Below, one piece after another: positions 6,812 to 13,840 of a stretch of 34,786 nt of DNA. Source of the DNA: a virus; the IMG/VR virus record IMGVR_UViG_3300045136_000423, positions 1-34,786 of that record, one strand, 5' to 3'. The first letter of the stretch is position 1; every line of letters starts with the position of its first letter. The notes below the pieces were generated by a model. It searched no databases and was not told the origin of the DNA. It saw nothing but the letters and a program-made list of their open reading frames with translations. Made by a program: the position numbers and the translations under genes.

Positions 6812-7137
6812 CGCCGCGGCCCGCGCGCCAGCAGGCCGACCTGTTCGGGCTGGACGGCCGCGTGCCGGCGCAGTGGCCGGCGACCTCGGTGGCGGCGGCG
6901 GAGGCGCTGCAGCCCGATGCCAGGACGCTGCGCGCGGAGGTTCTGGCGGCGATCCGTGCCGCCGGTCCGGCGGGGCTGACGGCGGACGAGGCGGCGGCGC
7001 GGCTGAGGCGCACGCCCTTCACGACCCGTCCGCGCTGCACCGAGCTGCGCGGGCTGGGGTTGATCACGGACAGCGGCCGGCGGCGGCCGAACCGCTCCGG
7101 TCGCGCCGCGATCGTCTGGGTCGCGGTGGAGGGCTGA
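6808..7137 (+). CDS. Small winged-helix DNA-binding protein
   Basis: The 109-residue protein has an N-terminal RQQADLFGLDG segment and a winged-helix region (about 42-105) with AAIRAAGPAGLTADEAAARL, TTRPRCTELRGLGLITDSG and a terminal strand AAIVWVAV. This is the fold of small phage regulators that control replication or transcription. The start at GTG 6808 overlaps the previous stop by 4 bases. The specific target is unknown. Confidence 0.7.
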   Translation: MTPRPARQQADLFGLDGRVPAQWPATSVAAAEALQPDARTLRAEVLAAIRAAGPAGLTADEAAARLRRTPFTTRPRCTELRGLGLITDSGRRRPNRSGRAAIVWVAVEG

Positions 7138-7140
7138 GCC

Positions 7141-7692
7141 GTGCCCGTCCCCGCGACCCGCGACCTGCTGGGCGGCCTGGACGACCCCTTCGCGCGCTTC
7201 TGGGCCGCCTATCCGAAGCGCACGCCGAACCCGCGGGCGCGCGCGGCGGCGGAGTTCGCGCGCGCGGTGCGGCGCTTCGGCGTGCGGCCCCATGAGCTGA
7301 TCGAGGCGGCGCGCGCCTTCGCCGCCGAGCAGGCCCGGCTGGCGGTGCGGCCCGAGTACATCCCGCACGCGCGCACCTGGCTGGCGCAGGAGCGGTGGCG
7401 CGACTACCCGCCCTTCGCGCCCGCGGTGGAGGAGGCGGCGCCAGCGCTCGAGGTCCCGCCGGAGGTGGCGGCGCATGCGTGGTGGTCCACGGCGGGCCGG
7501 CTGGGCGTGGCGCCGCACGAGTTCCGGGCCTTCCTCGCGCCGCTGGTGGTGCGGGAGTGGCACGCCTACGAGCGGGCGACGGTGCTCGCTCCCAGCCGCT
7601 TCGTCGCCGACACGGTGCGGGCGCGGTTCCTGCCGGTGCTCGCGCGCGTGCTGGATCTGTCGGATCCGCGCTCGGTGGAGGTGCTGCCGTGA
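7141..7692 (+). CDS. Replication-type protein with DnaA-N-like C-terminus
   Basis: This 183-residue protein begins with a region common at the end of phage replication initiators (FARFWAAYPKR ... EYIPHARTWLAQERWRDYPP, about residues 13-85). Its second half (about 107-178) reads AWWSTAGRLGVAPHEFRAFLAPL, then VLAPSRFVADTVRARFLPVLARVL, resembling DnaA domain I and the conserved start of its next segment, where APNxFxxDWVxxxY is typical. Domain I of DnaA binds partner proteins such as the replicative helicase. The product may therefore recruit the host replisome during replicative transposition. This is a remote-similarity judgement. It starts at GTG 7141, 3 bases after the previous stop. Confidence 0.65.
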   Translation: MPVPATRDLLGGLDDPFARFWAAYPKRTPNPRARAAAEFARAVRRFGVRPHELIEAARAFAAEQARLAVRPEYIPHARTWLAQERWRDYPPFAPAVEEAAPALEVPPEVAAHAWWSTAGRLGVAPHEFRAFLAPLVVREWHAYERATVLAPSRFVADTVRARFLPVLARVLDLSDPRSVEVLP

Positions 7693-7916
7693 CCGGCTGG
7701 TGCCTGTGCTGGTGGCTGGTGGTCGAGGCGGCCCGCATCGTCGGCTTGGGGCTGCCGCCGGAAGCGCGGCCGCGCGAGGCCTACGGCCCGTTCGGCACGC
7801 GCGAGCGTTGCGAGCTGGCGCTGGAGGCAGCGCAGGCGGCGCCGGGAGAGGCCGACTGGGCGATCGAGCGCGGGCGCTGCGAGCGCCGCGAGCGCGCCGC
7901 GGAGGCGCGGCGGTGA
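7689..7916 (+). CDS. Small hypothetical protein, early operon
   Basis: The 75-residue product starts at GTG 7689 in a GTGA overlap. It has a short hydrophobic, tryptophan-rich N-terminus (GWCLCWWLVVEAARIVGLG) and a charged helical remainder with ERCELALEAAQAAPGEADW and three cysteines. The segment EAYGPFGTRERCELALEA is reminiscent of small cysteine-containing proteins with a leader-like N-terminus, but no clean signal peptide is present. Function not recognised. Confidence 0.55.
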   Translation: MTGWCLCWWLVVEAARIVGLGLPPEARPREAYGPFGTRERCELALEAAQAAPGEADWAIERGRCERRERAAEARR

Positions 7917-8344
7917 GCGTGCCCGCGCGTCTGGCCGCGGCGATCCATGCGTGCCGCCGCCGCGTGCCGGGGCTGGAGGACGAGGCCGCGTGGCGGGCGT
8001 TCCTGTCGCGCGTCGCCGGGCGCGACAGCTTGCGGGCGATGAGCGGGCCGGAGCTCGGCCGGGTGCTGGATGCGCTGCACGCGGCCGGGGCGCCGCGGAC
8101 GCCGGGGAGCGGCGCGGCCCGGGGCGCGATCCCGCGCGACCCGCTGTCGGCCAAGGTGCGCGCGCTGTGGCTGGCGCTGGTGGAGGCCGGGGCGGTGGCG
8201 GACCGGTCGGAGCGCGGGCTGGACGCCTGGGTGGCGCGGCAGTGCGGCGTCTCGAGCCTGCGGTTCTGCGGGCCGGAGCACAAGGTGCGGCTGATCGAGG
8301 CGCTGAAGATCTGGGCGCGCCGCGTCGGCGCCGACGGATGGTAG
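7913..8344 (+). CDS. gemA: GemA-family regulatory protein (DUF1018)
   Basis: This 143-residue protein has the GemA pattern: AAIHACRRRVPGLEDEAAWRAFL and VAGRDSLRAMSGPELGRVLDAL in the N-terminal half, then LSAKVRALWLALVEAGAV and a C-terminal stretch with LIEALKIWARRVG (about 79-138). In Mu, GemA/Mor lie together and GemA affects host gene expression and DNA supercoiling. The start is GTG 7913 overlapping the previous stop, and the Mor gene starts 7 bases before this stop. This is the usual gemA-mor order. Confidence 0.88.
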   Translation: MSVPARLAAAIHACRRRVPGLEDEAAWRAFLSRVAGRDSLRAMSGPELGRVLDALHAAGAPRTPGSGAARGAIPRDPLSAKVRALWLALVEAGAVADRSERGLDAWVARQCGVSSLRFCGPEHKVRLIEALKIWARRVGADGW

Positions 8345-8748
8345 CGGTGTCCGCGCGCGGGGCGCTGCGGACCGGGGCGCGGCGGTGGTTGCCGGCGCTG
8401 CTGCGCGAGGTGGCGGAGCGCTGCGGCGAGACCGCGGCGCTGCGGCTCGCCGAGGCCTGGGGGGGGCGCTACCTGCATGTGCCGCGACGGGTCTCGCCCG
8501 ACCATCCGGTGGCCCGGAACGTTGGGCTGGACGTGCTGGCCTACCTGGTCGAGGCCTACGGCGATCTGGGGCGGATCGTGGTGCCGATGGGCCCGGCGCC
8601 GCGGCGGGCACGCTCGGAGCAGGTCGTGGCGCTGGTGGAGGCCGGGGCGAGCGCGAACGAGATCGCGGCGCGCACGGGGCTGCACGTGCGCGACGTGCAC
8701 CGGTGGAGGCGGCGGCTGCGGGAGGCACGCAGTGCCGATCCGGCTTGA
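8338..8748 (+). CDS. mor: Mor/C-family middle transcription activator
   Basis: The 136-residue protein carries the Mor pattern: an N-terminal dimerisation region with WGGRYLHVPRR (41-51), DHPVARNVG (55-63), YGDLGRIVVPM (74-84) and a C-terminal helix-turn-helix GASANEIAARTGLHVRDVHRW (103-123). Mor activates the middle promoter in Mu by contacting RNA polymerase at promoters lacking a -35 box. Only one Mor/C-family gene is visible in this phage, so it may drive both middle and late transcription. Three candidate target promoters (9501-9537, 19728-19764, 32917-32953) share one motif. ATG 8338 overlaps the gemA end. Confidence 0.88.
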   Translation: MVAVSARGALRTGARRWLPALLREVAERCGETAALRLAEAWGGRYLHVPRRVSPDHPVARNVGLDVLAYLVEAYGDLGRIVVPMGPAPRRARSEQVVALVEAGASANEIAARTGLHVRDVHRWRRRLREARSADPA

Positions 8749-9067
8749 GCAGCGCGGCCTCTATCCGCGGGACTGGCCGGCGATCAGCCGGCGGATACGG
8801 GCGCGCGCGGGCTGGGTGTGCGAGACGCCGGGCTGCGGCGCCGCGCAGGGCGCGCCGCACCCGATCACGGGCGCGCGGGTGGTGCTGACGGTGGCGCATC
8901 TCAACCACGATCCGAGCGACTGCCGCGACGAGAACCTCCGCGCGCTGTGCCAGAGGTGTCACAATCGCTATGATGCGCCGATGCGCGCGGCGGGGCGGAG
9001 GGCGCGCTCGCGGGCGGCTCTGGGCGTTGGCGAGTTGCCCCTCACCGGCGGGAGGAGCGGAGGATGA
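8732..9067 (+). CDS. HNH endonuclease-type protein
   Basis: This 111-residue protein has a zinc-binding HNH layout: C30 and C35 (CETPGC), LTVAHLNHDP with H56 and H59, N68, then LCQRCHNRYD with C73, C76 and H77. Two CxxC-like pairs and the H-N-H order fit a small metal-dependent nuclease. In Mu-like phages of alphaproteobacteria, an HNH gene often follows mor. It might help packaging or degrade host DNA, but the role is not shown. The GTG start at 8732 overlaps the end of mor by 17 bases. Confidence 0.85.
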   Translation: MPIRLEQRGLYPRDWPAISRRIRARAGWVCETPGCGAAQGAPHPITGARVVLTVAHLNHDPSDCRDENLRALCQRCHNRYDAPMRAAGRRARSRAALGVGELPLTGGRSGG

Positions 9068-9429
9068 GGAGCATCGGCGTTGCGGCTCTCGCGCTGCTCG
9101 CGGGGTGTGGCCCTACCGTGAGCGATATCCGAGCACTCGACCCGGCGGCGGAGCGGACAGTGCGCGGTGGCTATCGGGATGTGGCGCACTGCGTGGCCGA
9201 CTGGCTCAGGCACGCCGTGGAGGTGACCGAGCGGGTCAGCGACCAGGAGCAGCGGGCGACGCTCAACGGAGTGTCCAGCTTCGGCTTCGCGCGCATGCCG
9301 GTCTGGGAGATCGAGCTGGTCGGGCTCGGGAGCGCCACGCGTGCCACCCTGCGCCAGAGACCCAGCCTCTGGGGCGCCGGCCCTGTCGGCTGGTTTGAGG
9401 ACGCGCTGGAGCGCTGTCAGCGCGCGTGA
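9064..9429 (+). CDS. Small lipoprotein, end of early operon
   Basis: The 121-residue protein begins MRSIGVAALALLAGC, a basic start, hydrophobic core and lipobox LAGC with the acylated cysteine at 15. The mature part has one further conserved-looking pair of cysteines (CVADW and ERCQ). It should be exported and attached to a membrane. Early-expressed phage lipoproteins often alter the envelope against superinfection, but that is inference only. The start overlaps the HNH stop (ATGA). It is the last gene before the first candidate Mor-type promoter. Confidence 0.75.
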   Translation: MRSIGVAALALLAGCGPTVSDIRALDPAAERTVRGGYRDVAHCVADWLRHAVEVTERVSDQEQRATLNGVSSFGFARMPVWEIELVGLGSATRATLRQRPSLWGAGPVGWFEDALERCQRA

Positions 9430-9500
9430 CCGCAGCGCCGCGGACAGTCTCGCGGCATTGCACGAGATGCCACCGCGCGTGCTGACGGCGTGAGACGCCG
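9430..9500. terminator. Stem-loops after the early operon (possible terminators)
   Basis: GCCGCG/CGCGGC at 9437-9442 and 9451-9456 forms one stem-loop. ACGGCGT-GAG-ACGCCGT at 9485-9501 forms a second, perfect one that abuts the TGTCAGCCTG motif. Neither is followed by a T-run, so intrinsic termination is uncertain. The second may instead be part of an activator or repressor site. Confidence 0.35.
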
Positions 9501-9537
9501 TGTCAGCCTGCCCGGCCAGGTCGGCATCGCGCATTGT
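9501..9537 (+). promoter_or_regulatory. Candidate Mor-activated promoter 1 (middle/late)
   Basis: TGTCAGCCTG (9501-9510) is followed after exactly 21 bases by CATTGT (9532-9537), which keeps the A2 and T6 of a -10 box. No -35 box is seen, as expected for an activator-dependent promoter. The same 10-mer and spacing recur before 19773 and 32969. Transcription would begin at about the ATG at 9544, and no ribosome-binding site precedes that ATG, suggesting a leaderless message. Confidence 0.6.
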
Positions 9538-9543
9538 CCCAAC

Positions 9544-9918
9544 ATGGAATGGGTGGCCAAGTTTCAGGGTTTGATCGGACTGACGATCTCCCTCCTGGTG
9601 AGCGCGGCGGTGGGCGCGATCGCCCTCGCGCTGCGCTCGCAGGTGCAGTCGCTGGTCGCCGACCGCGCTTCGGCCGTGGATCTCGCGCGCGTCTCCACGC
9701 AGGTGGACGACGTGGATCGCCGCGTGATGCAGATCGAGGCGCGACTCGCAACGTTCCCCACCGGCGAGCAGATCCAGCAGCTCTCGGTGCGGCTCGAGTC
9801 GCTCGCGGGCGACGTGCGGGCCACGCTGGCCCAGCTCAGCGGCACGAACGAGATGTTGCGCGCGCAGGCGCGGCGGATCGAGCTGGTGGACGAGTATCTG
9901 CGGAGGCGCGAGGCGTGA
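9544..9918 (+). CDS. DUF2730-type membrane coiled-coil protein
   Basis: The 124-residue product has an N-terminal transmembrane segment (about 8-28, GLIGLTISLLVSAAVGAIALAL) and a long coiled coil (about 35-120). This layout and its place before the terminase genes match the DUF2730 family of Mu-like phages, whose function is unknown. An earlier GTG at 9490 is in frame but lies inside the promoter motif, so ATG 9544 is chosen. It is the first gene of the head operon and its stop overlaps the next start. Confidence 0.75.
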   Translation: MEWVAKFQGLIGLTISLLVSAAVGAIALALRSQVQSLVADRASAVDLARVSTQVDDVDRRVMQIEARLATFPTGEQIQQLSVRLESLAGDVRATLAQLSGTNEMLRAQARRIELVDEYLRRREA

Positions 9919-10211
9919 GCTGGGATGCGCATCTGGCCGAGGACCGCCGGCTGGCGCTGCTGCGGCTGCTGGACGCCGCACCCGGCTACGCCGCGAACGA
10001 CAGCCTGCTGCACGCCGCGCTGGAGCGCATTGGCCACACGATCGCGCGCGACGTGATCCGCACCGACGCGGCCTGGCTCGCCGAGCAGGGGCTCGTGCGC
10101 ACCGAGACCGTGCACGGCGTGCTGGTGGTGACGATCACCGGTCGCGGCCAGGACGTGGCGCGCGGCCGCGCGATCGTGCCGGGGGTCAAGCGCCCGCGGC
10201 CGGGGGACTGA
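9915..10211 (+). CDS. Small winged-helix phage protein (VpaChn25_0724-like)
   Basis: This 98-residue protein reads as a winged helix: RRLALLRLLDAAPGYAANDSLLHAALERIG, then DVIRTDAAWLAEQGLVRTE and a strand VLVVTITGRGQDVARG. The same kind of protein lies between DUF2730 and the small terminase gene in Mu-like phages and is often called VpaChn25_0724 family. It may bind DNA, but its part in the life cycle is unknown. Start GTG 9915 in a GTGA overlap. Confidence 0.8.
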   Translation: MSWDAHLAEDRRLALLRLLDAAPGYAANDSLLHAALERIGHTIARDVIRTDAAWLAEQGLVRTETVHGVLVVTITGRGQDVARGRAIVPGVKRPRPGD

Positions 10212-10212
10212 G

Positions 10213-10764
10213 ATGGGGCGGCGCTCGGCCGTGGCGCGGCTCGATCCCCGCATCCGCGCGGCGGTGGACGCCGCGCTGCGCGAGGGCCGCGCGACGATCG
10301 ACGAGCTGGTGGCGCTGATCCAATCGCACGGCGCCTCGGTCTCGCGCAGCGCCGTCGGCCGCTACAGACAACGGTTTGAAGAAAATCTGCGCCGCTATCG
10401 CGAGGCGCAGGAGGTGGCGGGGCAATGGGTCGCGGCGTTCCGCGCCGACCCGGACGGCGACGTCGGGCGGCTGCTTGCGGAGATGCTCAAGACGCTCGCC
10501 TTCGCGTCGATGGCGGATCGCGAGAGCGCGGATCCGCGCGACATCCATTTCCTCGCCCGCGCGATCCGCGACCTCGCGAGCTCCGACCAGGTGCGGGCGC
10601 GGCTCGAGGCGGAGCTGCGCGCCGCGGCGCAGCGGCGCGCCGAGGCGGCGGTGGCGGCGATCGAGGCCGAGGCGGAGACGCGCCGCCTGTCGCCCGAGGT
10701 GCTGGCGCACATCCGCCAGCAGATCTACGGGATTGTCGATCCGCCGCGCGCGGAGGCGGCATGA
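10213..10764 (+). CDS. Small terminase subunit (DUF3486, Mu gp27-like)
   Basis: The 183-residue protein starts MGRRSAVARLDPRIRAAVD and continues ATIDELVALIQSHGASVSRSAVGRYRQRFEE, an N-terminal helix-turn-helix (about 25-55), then a long helical C-terminal region. This is the DUF3486 pattern. In Mu the equivalent gp27 is the small terminase subunit that recognises the packaging start and regulates the large subunit. The order DUF3486 then TerL supports the call. Confidence 0.85.
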   Translation: MGRRSAVARLDPRIRAAVDAALREGRATIDELVALIQSHGASVSRSAVGRYRQRFEENLRRYREAQEVAGQWVAAFRADPDGDVGRLLAEMLKTLAFASMADRESADPRDIHFLARAIRDLASSDQVRARLEAELRAAAQRRAEAAVAAIEAEAETRRLSPEVLAHIRQQIYGIVDPPRAEAA

Positions 10765-10979
10765 GGCGGCGCGTGGAGCGGCTGTCGGCCGATGCGGTCG
10801 GCGTCAGCGGCACGGCGCTCGGCGTGCGGCTGTGGCTCGAGCTGCGCGGGCAGCGCGGCCGCACCGAGGTGGCGGTGCTGCTCGACGAGGCCGAGACCGA
10901 GGCGCTGCGCGAGGCGCTGGTCACGGCGACGGCGCTCAGCCGCAGCCTGGCCGAGCCGGGACGGGTGGGCCATGCCTGA
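10761..10979 (+). CDS. Small hypothetical protein between terminase genes
   Basis: The 72-residue product starts at ATG 10761 within an ATGA overlap and its stop lies 8 bases inside the large terminase gene. It shows a beta segment (ALGVRLWLELRGQRGRTEVAVLL) followed by a helix (EAETEALREALVTATALSRSL). No family is recognised. The coupled spacing is the main evidence for it. Confidence 0.6.
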   Translation: MRRRVERLSADAVGVSGTALGVRLWLELRGQRGRTEVAVLLDEAETEALREALVTATALSRSLAEPGRVGHA

Positions 10980-12306
10980 CGCGTCAGTGGAGTCCCCCGC
11001 GATCCCGCTCTACGCCTATCAGCGGCGGTGGCTGGCGGACCGCAGCAAGTTCAAGATAGGCATGTTTGCGCGCCAGACCGGCAAGACGTTCACGACGACG
11101 CTGGAGATCGTCGACTCCTGCCTGCGCGCCCTGGCCGAGGGCAGCCGCGAGCGCTGGGTGATCCTGAGCCGCGGCGAGCGCCAGGCGAAGGAGGCGATGG
11201 ACGAGGGCGTGAAGCGCCACGCCCAGGCCTACGGGGTGGCGCTGGAGGCCGAGGAGTACGATTGGGTCGGCGCCGAGACGCGCGTGCGCGCGCTGGAGGT
11301 GGCGCTGCCCGGCGGCAGCCGCATCACCGCGCTGCCGGCCAATCCCGACACCGCCCGCGGGTTCTCCGCGCACGTGTTCCTCGATGAGTTCGCCTATCAC
11401 CAGGACAGCCGGGCGATCTGGCGCGCGCTGTTCCCGGTGGTGTCGCGGCCCGAACTCAGGCTGCGGATCACCTCGACGCCGAACGGGCGGGGCAACGTGT
11501 TCTACGACCTGATGTGCGGCGGCGATCCGATCTGGTCGCGTCACGTGGTGACGATTTACGACGCGGTGGCGGACGGGCTGCCGCGCGACATCGAGGCGCT
11601 GAAGCGCGCGCTGCGCGACCCCGACGCCTGGGCGCAGGAGTACGAGTGCGCGTTCCTCGACGAGGCCTCGTCCTGGCTGCCCTACGCGCTGATCGACCAG
11701 GTGCAGCACGAGGAGGCGGGCCAGCCGGCGCTCTATGCCGGCGGCCCGTGCTACGTCGGCGTGGATATCGCGGCGCGGCGCGACCTGTTCGTCCTCGTGG
11801 TGCTCGAGGAGGCCGGCGACGTGCTGTGGCTGCGCGAGATGGTCGCCGGGCGGCGCCTGCGCTTCGCCGACCAGGCCGCGGAGCTCGACCGGGTCATGGA
11901 GACCTACCGCGTGCGGCGTGTGTGCATGGACCAGACCGGGATGGGCGAGATGCCGGTGGAGGACGCGCAGGCACGGCACGGCGCGCTCAGGATCGAGGGC
12001 GTGCTGTTCACGGCGGCGGTGAAGCACCGCCTGGCGACGCTCGCGAAACGGCGCTTCGAGGCCCGCGCGTTGCGCATCCCGCCAGACCCGGATCTGCGGC
12101 GCGACCTGCATGCGCTGAAGCAGGCCGTGGGCGCGACCGGCGTGCCGCGTTTCGTGGTGGACGGCGACACCGACGGCCACGCCGACCGGGCCTGGGCGCT
12201 GTTCCTGGCGCTGGCGGCGGCCGAGCGGCCGGCGGCGCCGATCGAGCATCGCGCGGCGGGGATGCCGCGTGTGGCGGCGCGGCTCGACGACTACGTGGGG
12301 GCGTGA
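10972..12306 (+). CDS. Large terminase subunit (Mu gp28-like)
   Basis: This 444-residue packaging motor has an ATPase half with Walker A RQTGKT (34-39), Walker B VFLDEF (135-140, D138/E139) and a coupling motif RITSTPNG, and a nuclease half with acidic residues D265 (GVDIAARRD), D320 (MDQTGMG) and D405 (DGHADRAW). It pumps DNA into the prohead and cuts by the headful. Mu-like phages package outward past the phage end into host DNA. ATG 10972 gives the normal start PDASVESPAIPLYAYQRRW. Confidence 0.93.
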   Translation: MPDASVESPAIPLYAYQRRWLADRSKFKIGMFARQTGKTFTTTLEIVDSCLRALAEGSRERWVILSRGERQAKEAMDEGVKRHAQAYGVALEAEEYDWVGAETRVRALEVALPGGSRITALPANPDTARGFSAHVFLDEFAYHQDSRAIWRALFPVVSRPELRLRITSTPNGRGNVFYDLMCGGDPIWSRHVVTIYDAVADGLPRDIEALKRALRDPDAWAQEYECAFLDEASSWLPYALIDQVQHEEAGQPALYAGGPCYVGVDIAARRDLFVLVVLEEAGDVLWLREMVAGRRLRFADQAAELDRVMETYRVRRVCMDQTGMGEMPVEDAQARHGALRIEGVLFTAAVKHRLATLAKRRFEARALRIPPDPDLRRDLHALKQAVGATGVPRFVVDGDTDGHADRAWALFLALAAAERPAAPIEHRAAGMPRVAARLDDYVGA

Positions 12307-12318
12307 GAGGAGACCGAG

Positions 12319-12876
12319 ATGGCGGTGCAATATTCCGTCGCGGTGCGCAATGCGCGGCTGGACGCGATCGAGACGACGATCGGTACGGCGCCGACGCTGG
12401 AGATCCGCACCGGCCTGCCGCCCGCCGACTGCGCGGCCGCCGATGCGGGGACTGTGCTGTGCAGCATGACCCTGCCGTCAGACTGGATGGCGGCGGCGGT
12501 CAACGGCAGCAAGAGCATGTCCGGCACCTGGCAGGACGGGAGCGCCGACGCCTCCGGCCGTGCCGCGCATTTCCGGATCAAGGCGGGCTCGACCTGCCAT
12601 ATCCAGGGCATCGTGAGCGAGGCGTGGGTGGCGTCGAAGGCCTATGTCGCCAACGACCACGTCACCAACGACGGCGGCAAGCTCTATCGCTGCACCAGTG
12701 GCGGTACCTCCGCCTCGTCCGGCGGGCCCACTGGCACGGGATCCTCGATCACCGATGGCACGGTGACCTGGCAGTATCTGGAGCCGGCGGCGCAGATGAC
12801 GATCCAGAACATCGTCGTGAACGCGGGCCAGCAGGTCACGGTCACGTCGTTCGTGCTCACTGCGGGGAACGCCTGA
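12319..12876 (+). CDS. Virion-associated protein with inserted carbohydrate-binding-like module
   Basis: This 185-residue protein has a body (1-100 and 158-185) beginning AVQYSVAVRNARLDAIETTIG and ending QQVTVTSFVLTAGNA, a type met in many tailed phages. Residues 102-154 look like an inserted module: WVASKAYVANDHVTNDGGKLY, CTSGGTSASSGGPTGTG, DGTVTWQYL. This resembles chitin-binding-type modules (aromatic residues W103, Y109, Y123, W151) found on phage surface proteins. It probably sits on the virion surface and may bind glycans. It opens the block inserted between terminase and portal. A GGAGA ribosome-binding site precedes the ATG. Confidence 0.7.
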   Translation: MAVQYSVAVRNARLDAIETTIGTAPTLEIRTGLPPADCAAADAGTVLCSMTLPSDWMAAAVNGSKSMSGTWQDGSADASGRAAHFRIKAGSTCHIQGIVSEAWVASKAYVANDHVTNDGGKLYRCTSGGTSASSGGPTGTGSSITDGTVTWQYLEPAAQMTIQNIVVNAGQQVTVTSFVLTAGNA

Positions 12877-12878
12877 CG

Positions 12879-12947
12879 ATGCGGGCGTCTGCGATCGCGC
12901 TGGAGGTGCGCGGCGGCGACCAGGCGCCTGCGCGCGTCGTGCCGTGA
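12879..12947 (+). CDS. Very short coupled ORF (22 aa)
   Basis: An ATG at 12879, 2 bases after the previous stop, opens 22 codons (MRASAIALEVRGGDQAPARVVP) whose stop overlaps the next GTG as GTGA. The peptide has no recognisable feature. It may exist only to couple translation across the 67-base gap, or may be a remnant. Confidence 0.25.
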   Translation: MRASAIALEVRGGDQAPARVVP

Positions 12948-13453
12948 CCGCGCTGGCCGACGTCGCGGCGCAGGCGCGCCGGCTGATCGCGGCCGGAATG
13001 CGCCCGACCGCAGGCGAGTGGATGCGCGCGCAGTGGTGTCTGTTCGAGTTGCTGCACTGGCGCGAGCGCGCGCGTCGCGTGCACGCGCGGCACGCGATCA
13101 CCGGGCGCATGGTCGACGCCGCGGCCGAGCTGCGTCGCCTGGGCTGGACCTGGGACGAGATTGCCGGCCTGTGGCCCGCGGTGGATCGCGACGAGCTGCG
13201 CGCGCGGCACCGCGCCGCGTTGGTGTCGCAGGCGCGGACGGAGCGGGCGCGGCATGCGCCGACGCGGCCGCGCGAGCGGCTGGCGCGGCTGGCCGCGCGC
13301 CTGCTGCTGGCGGGCGAGCAGGTCGGGGCCGTGGCGGAGCTGCTGGGCGTGCCGGCCTCGACGGTGGTCGCGGCCGTCCGGCAGCACGAGCCCGCGGTGG
13401 CGGCGCGGTGCTGGCCGCGCACCGTCTGCGTCGGCGTGGCAGTGGAGGACTAA
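12944..13453 (+). CDS. Helical, HTH-bearing hypothetical protein
   Basis: The 169-residue protein starts at GTG 12944. It is arginine- and alanine-rich with two HTH-like parts: RRLGWTWDEIAGLWP (about 64-78) and LLAGEQVGAVAELLGVPASTVVAAVRQ (about 121-147). A DNA-binding protein among virion genes is unusual, although it could instead help assembly of the neighbouring fibre proteins. No family is recognised. Confidence 0.6.
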   Translation: MTALADVAAQARRLIAAGMRPTAGEWMRAQWCLFELLHWRERARRVHARHAITGRMVDAAAELRRLGWTWDEIAGLWPAVDRDELRARHRAALVSQARTERARHAPTRPRERLARLAARLLLAGEQVGAVAELLGVPASTVVAAVRQHEPAVAARCWPRTVCVGVAVED

Positions 13454-13455
13454 CC

Positions 13456-13839
13456 ATGGCGAGCACCCCCAACTACGCCGGCACCCCGCGCGCGGGCGTG
13501 GCGGTGATTGCGACCGCGAACGCCAACCGTGACGGCACGGGCACGCTCGGCACCGTGCTGACAGCGGGATCGTCCGGATCGCGCGTGGACACGATCGTCG
13601 TCCAGGCGACCGGCACCACCACCGCCGGCCTGGTGCGGCTGTTCCTCCACGACGGCACGTCCGCGCGGCTGTGGCGCGAGGTGGAGGTCGGCGCGGTGAC
13701 GCCCTCAGGCACGGTGGCCGCGTGGCGCTCGGAGCTCGCGCTTGACCCGCCGCTGCTGCTCCCACCGAGCTGGTCGCTGCGCGCGAGCACGCACAACGCC
13801 GAGACGTTCGTTGTGATCGCGCTGGGCGCGGACTTCTGA
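13456..13839 (+). CDS. Beta-rich structural protein of the fibre/decoration block
   Basis: The 127-residue product, starting MASTPNYAGTPRAGVAVIATAN, is rich in beta-type residues (GSRVDTIVVQATGTTTAGLVRLFLHDG; SWSLRASTHNAETFVVIALGADF). Proteins of this type are widespread next to phage fibre genes and are thought to be virion surface components. ATG 13456 follows a stop by 2 bases. The function is not proven. Confidence 0.65.
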   Translation: MASTPNYAGTPRAGVAVIATANANRDGTGTLGTVLTAGSSGSRVDTIVVQATGTTTAGLVRLFLHDGTSARLWREVEVGAVTPSGTVAAWRSELALDPPLLLPPSWSLRASTHNAETFVVIALGADF

Positions 13840-13840
13840 G

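Noticed and set aside
4347-7067. Long minus-strand open frame (over 900 codons) across muA, muB and following genes
   Set aside because: It is antisense to well-identified coupled genes and has the low-complexity Arg/Pro/Ala composition produced by GC-rich codon bias. The same holds for other long minus-strand frames (for example 1386-3179, 14926-17058, 23236-25800).
8140-8748. Two activators (Mor and C) as in Mu
   Set aside because: The gemA-like gene at 7913-8344 lacks the Mor pattern and no second Mor/C-family protein was found in the window, so only one activator is called.
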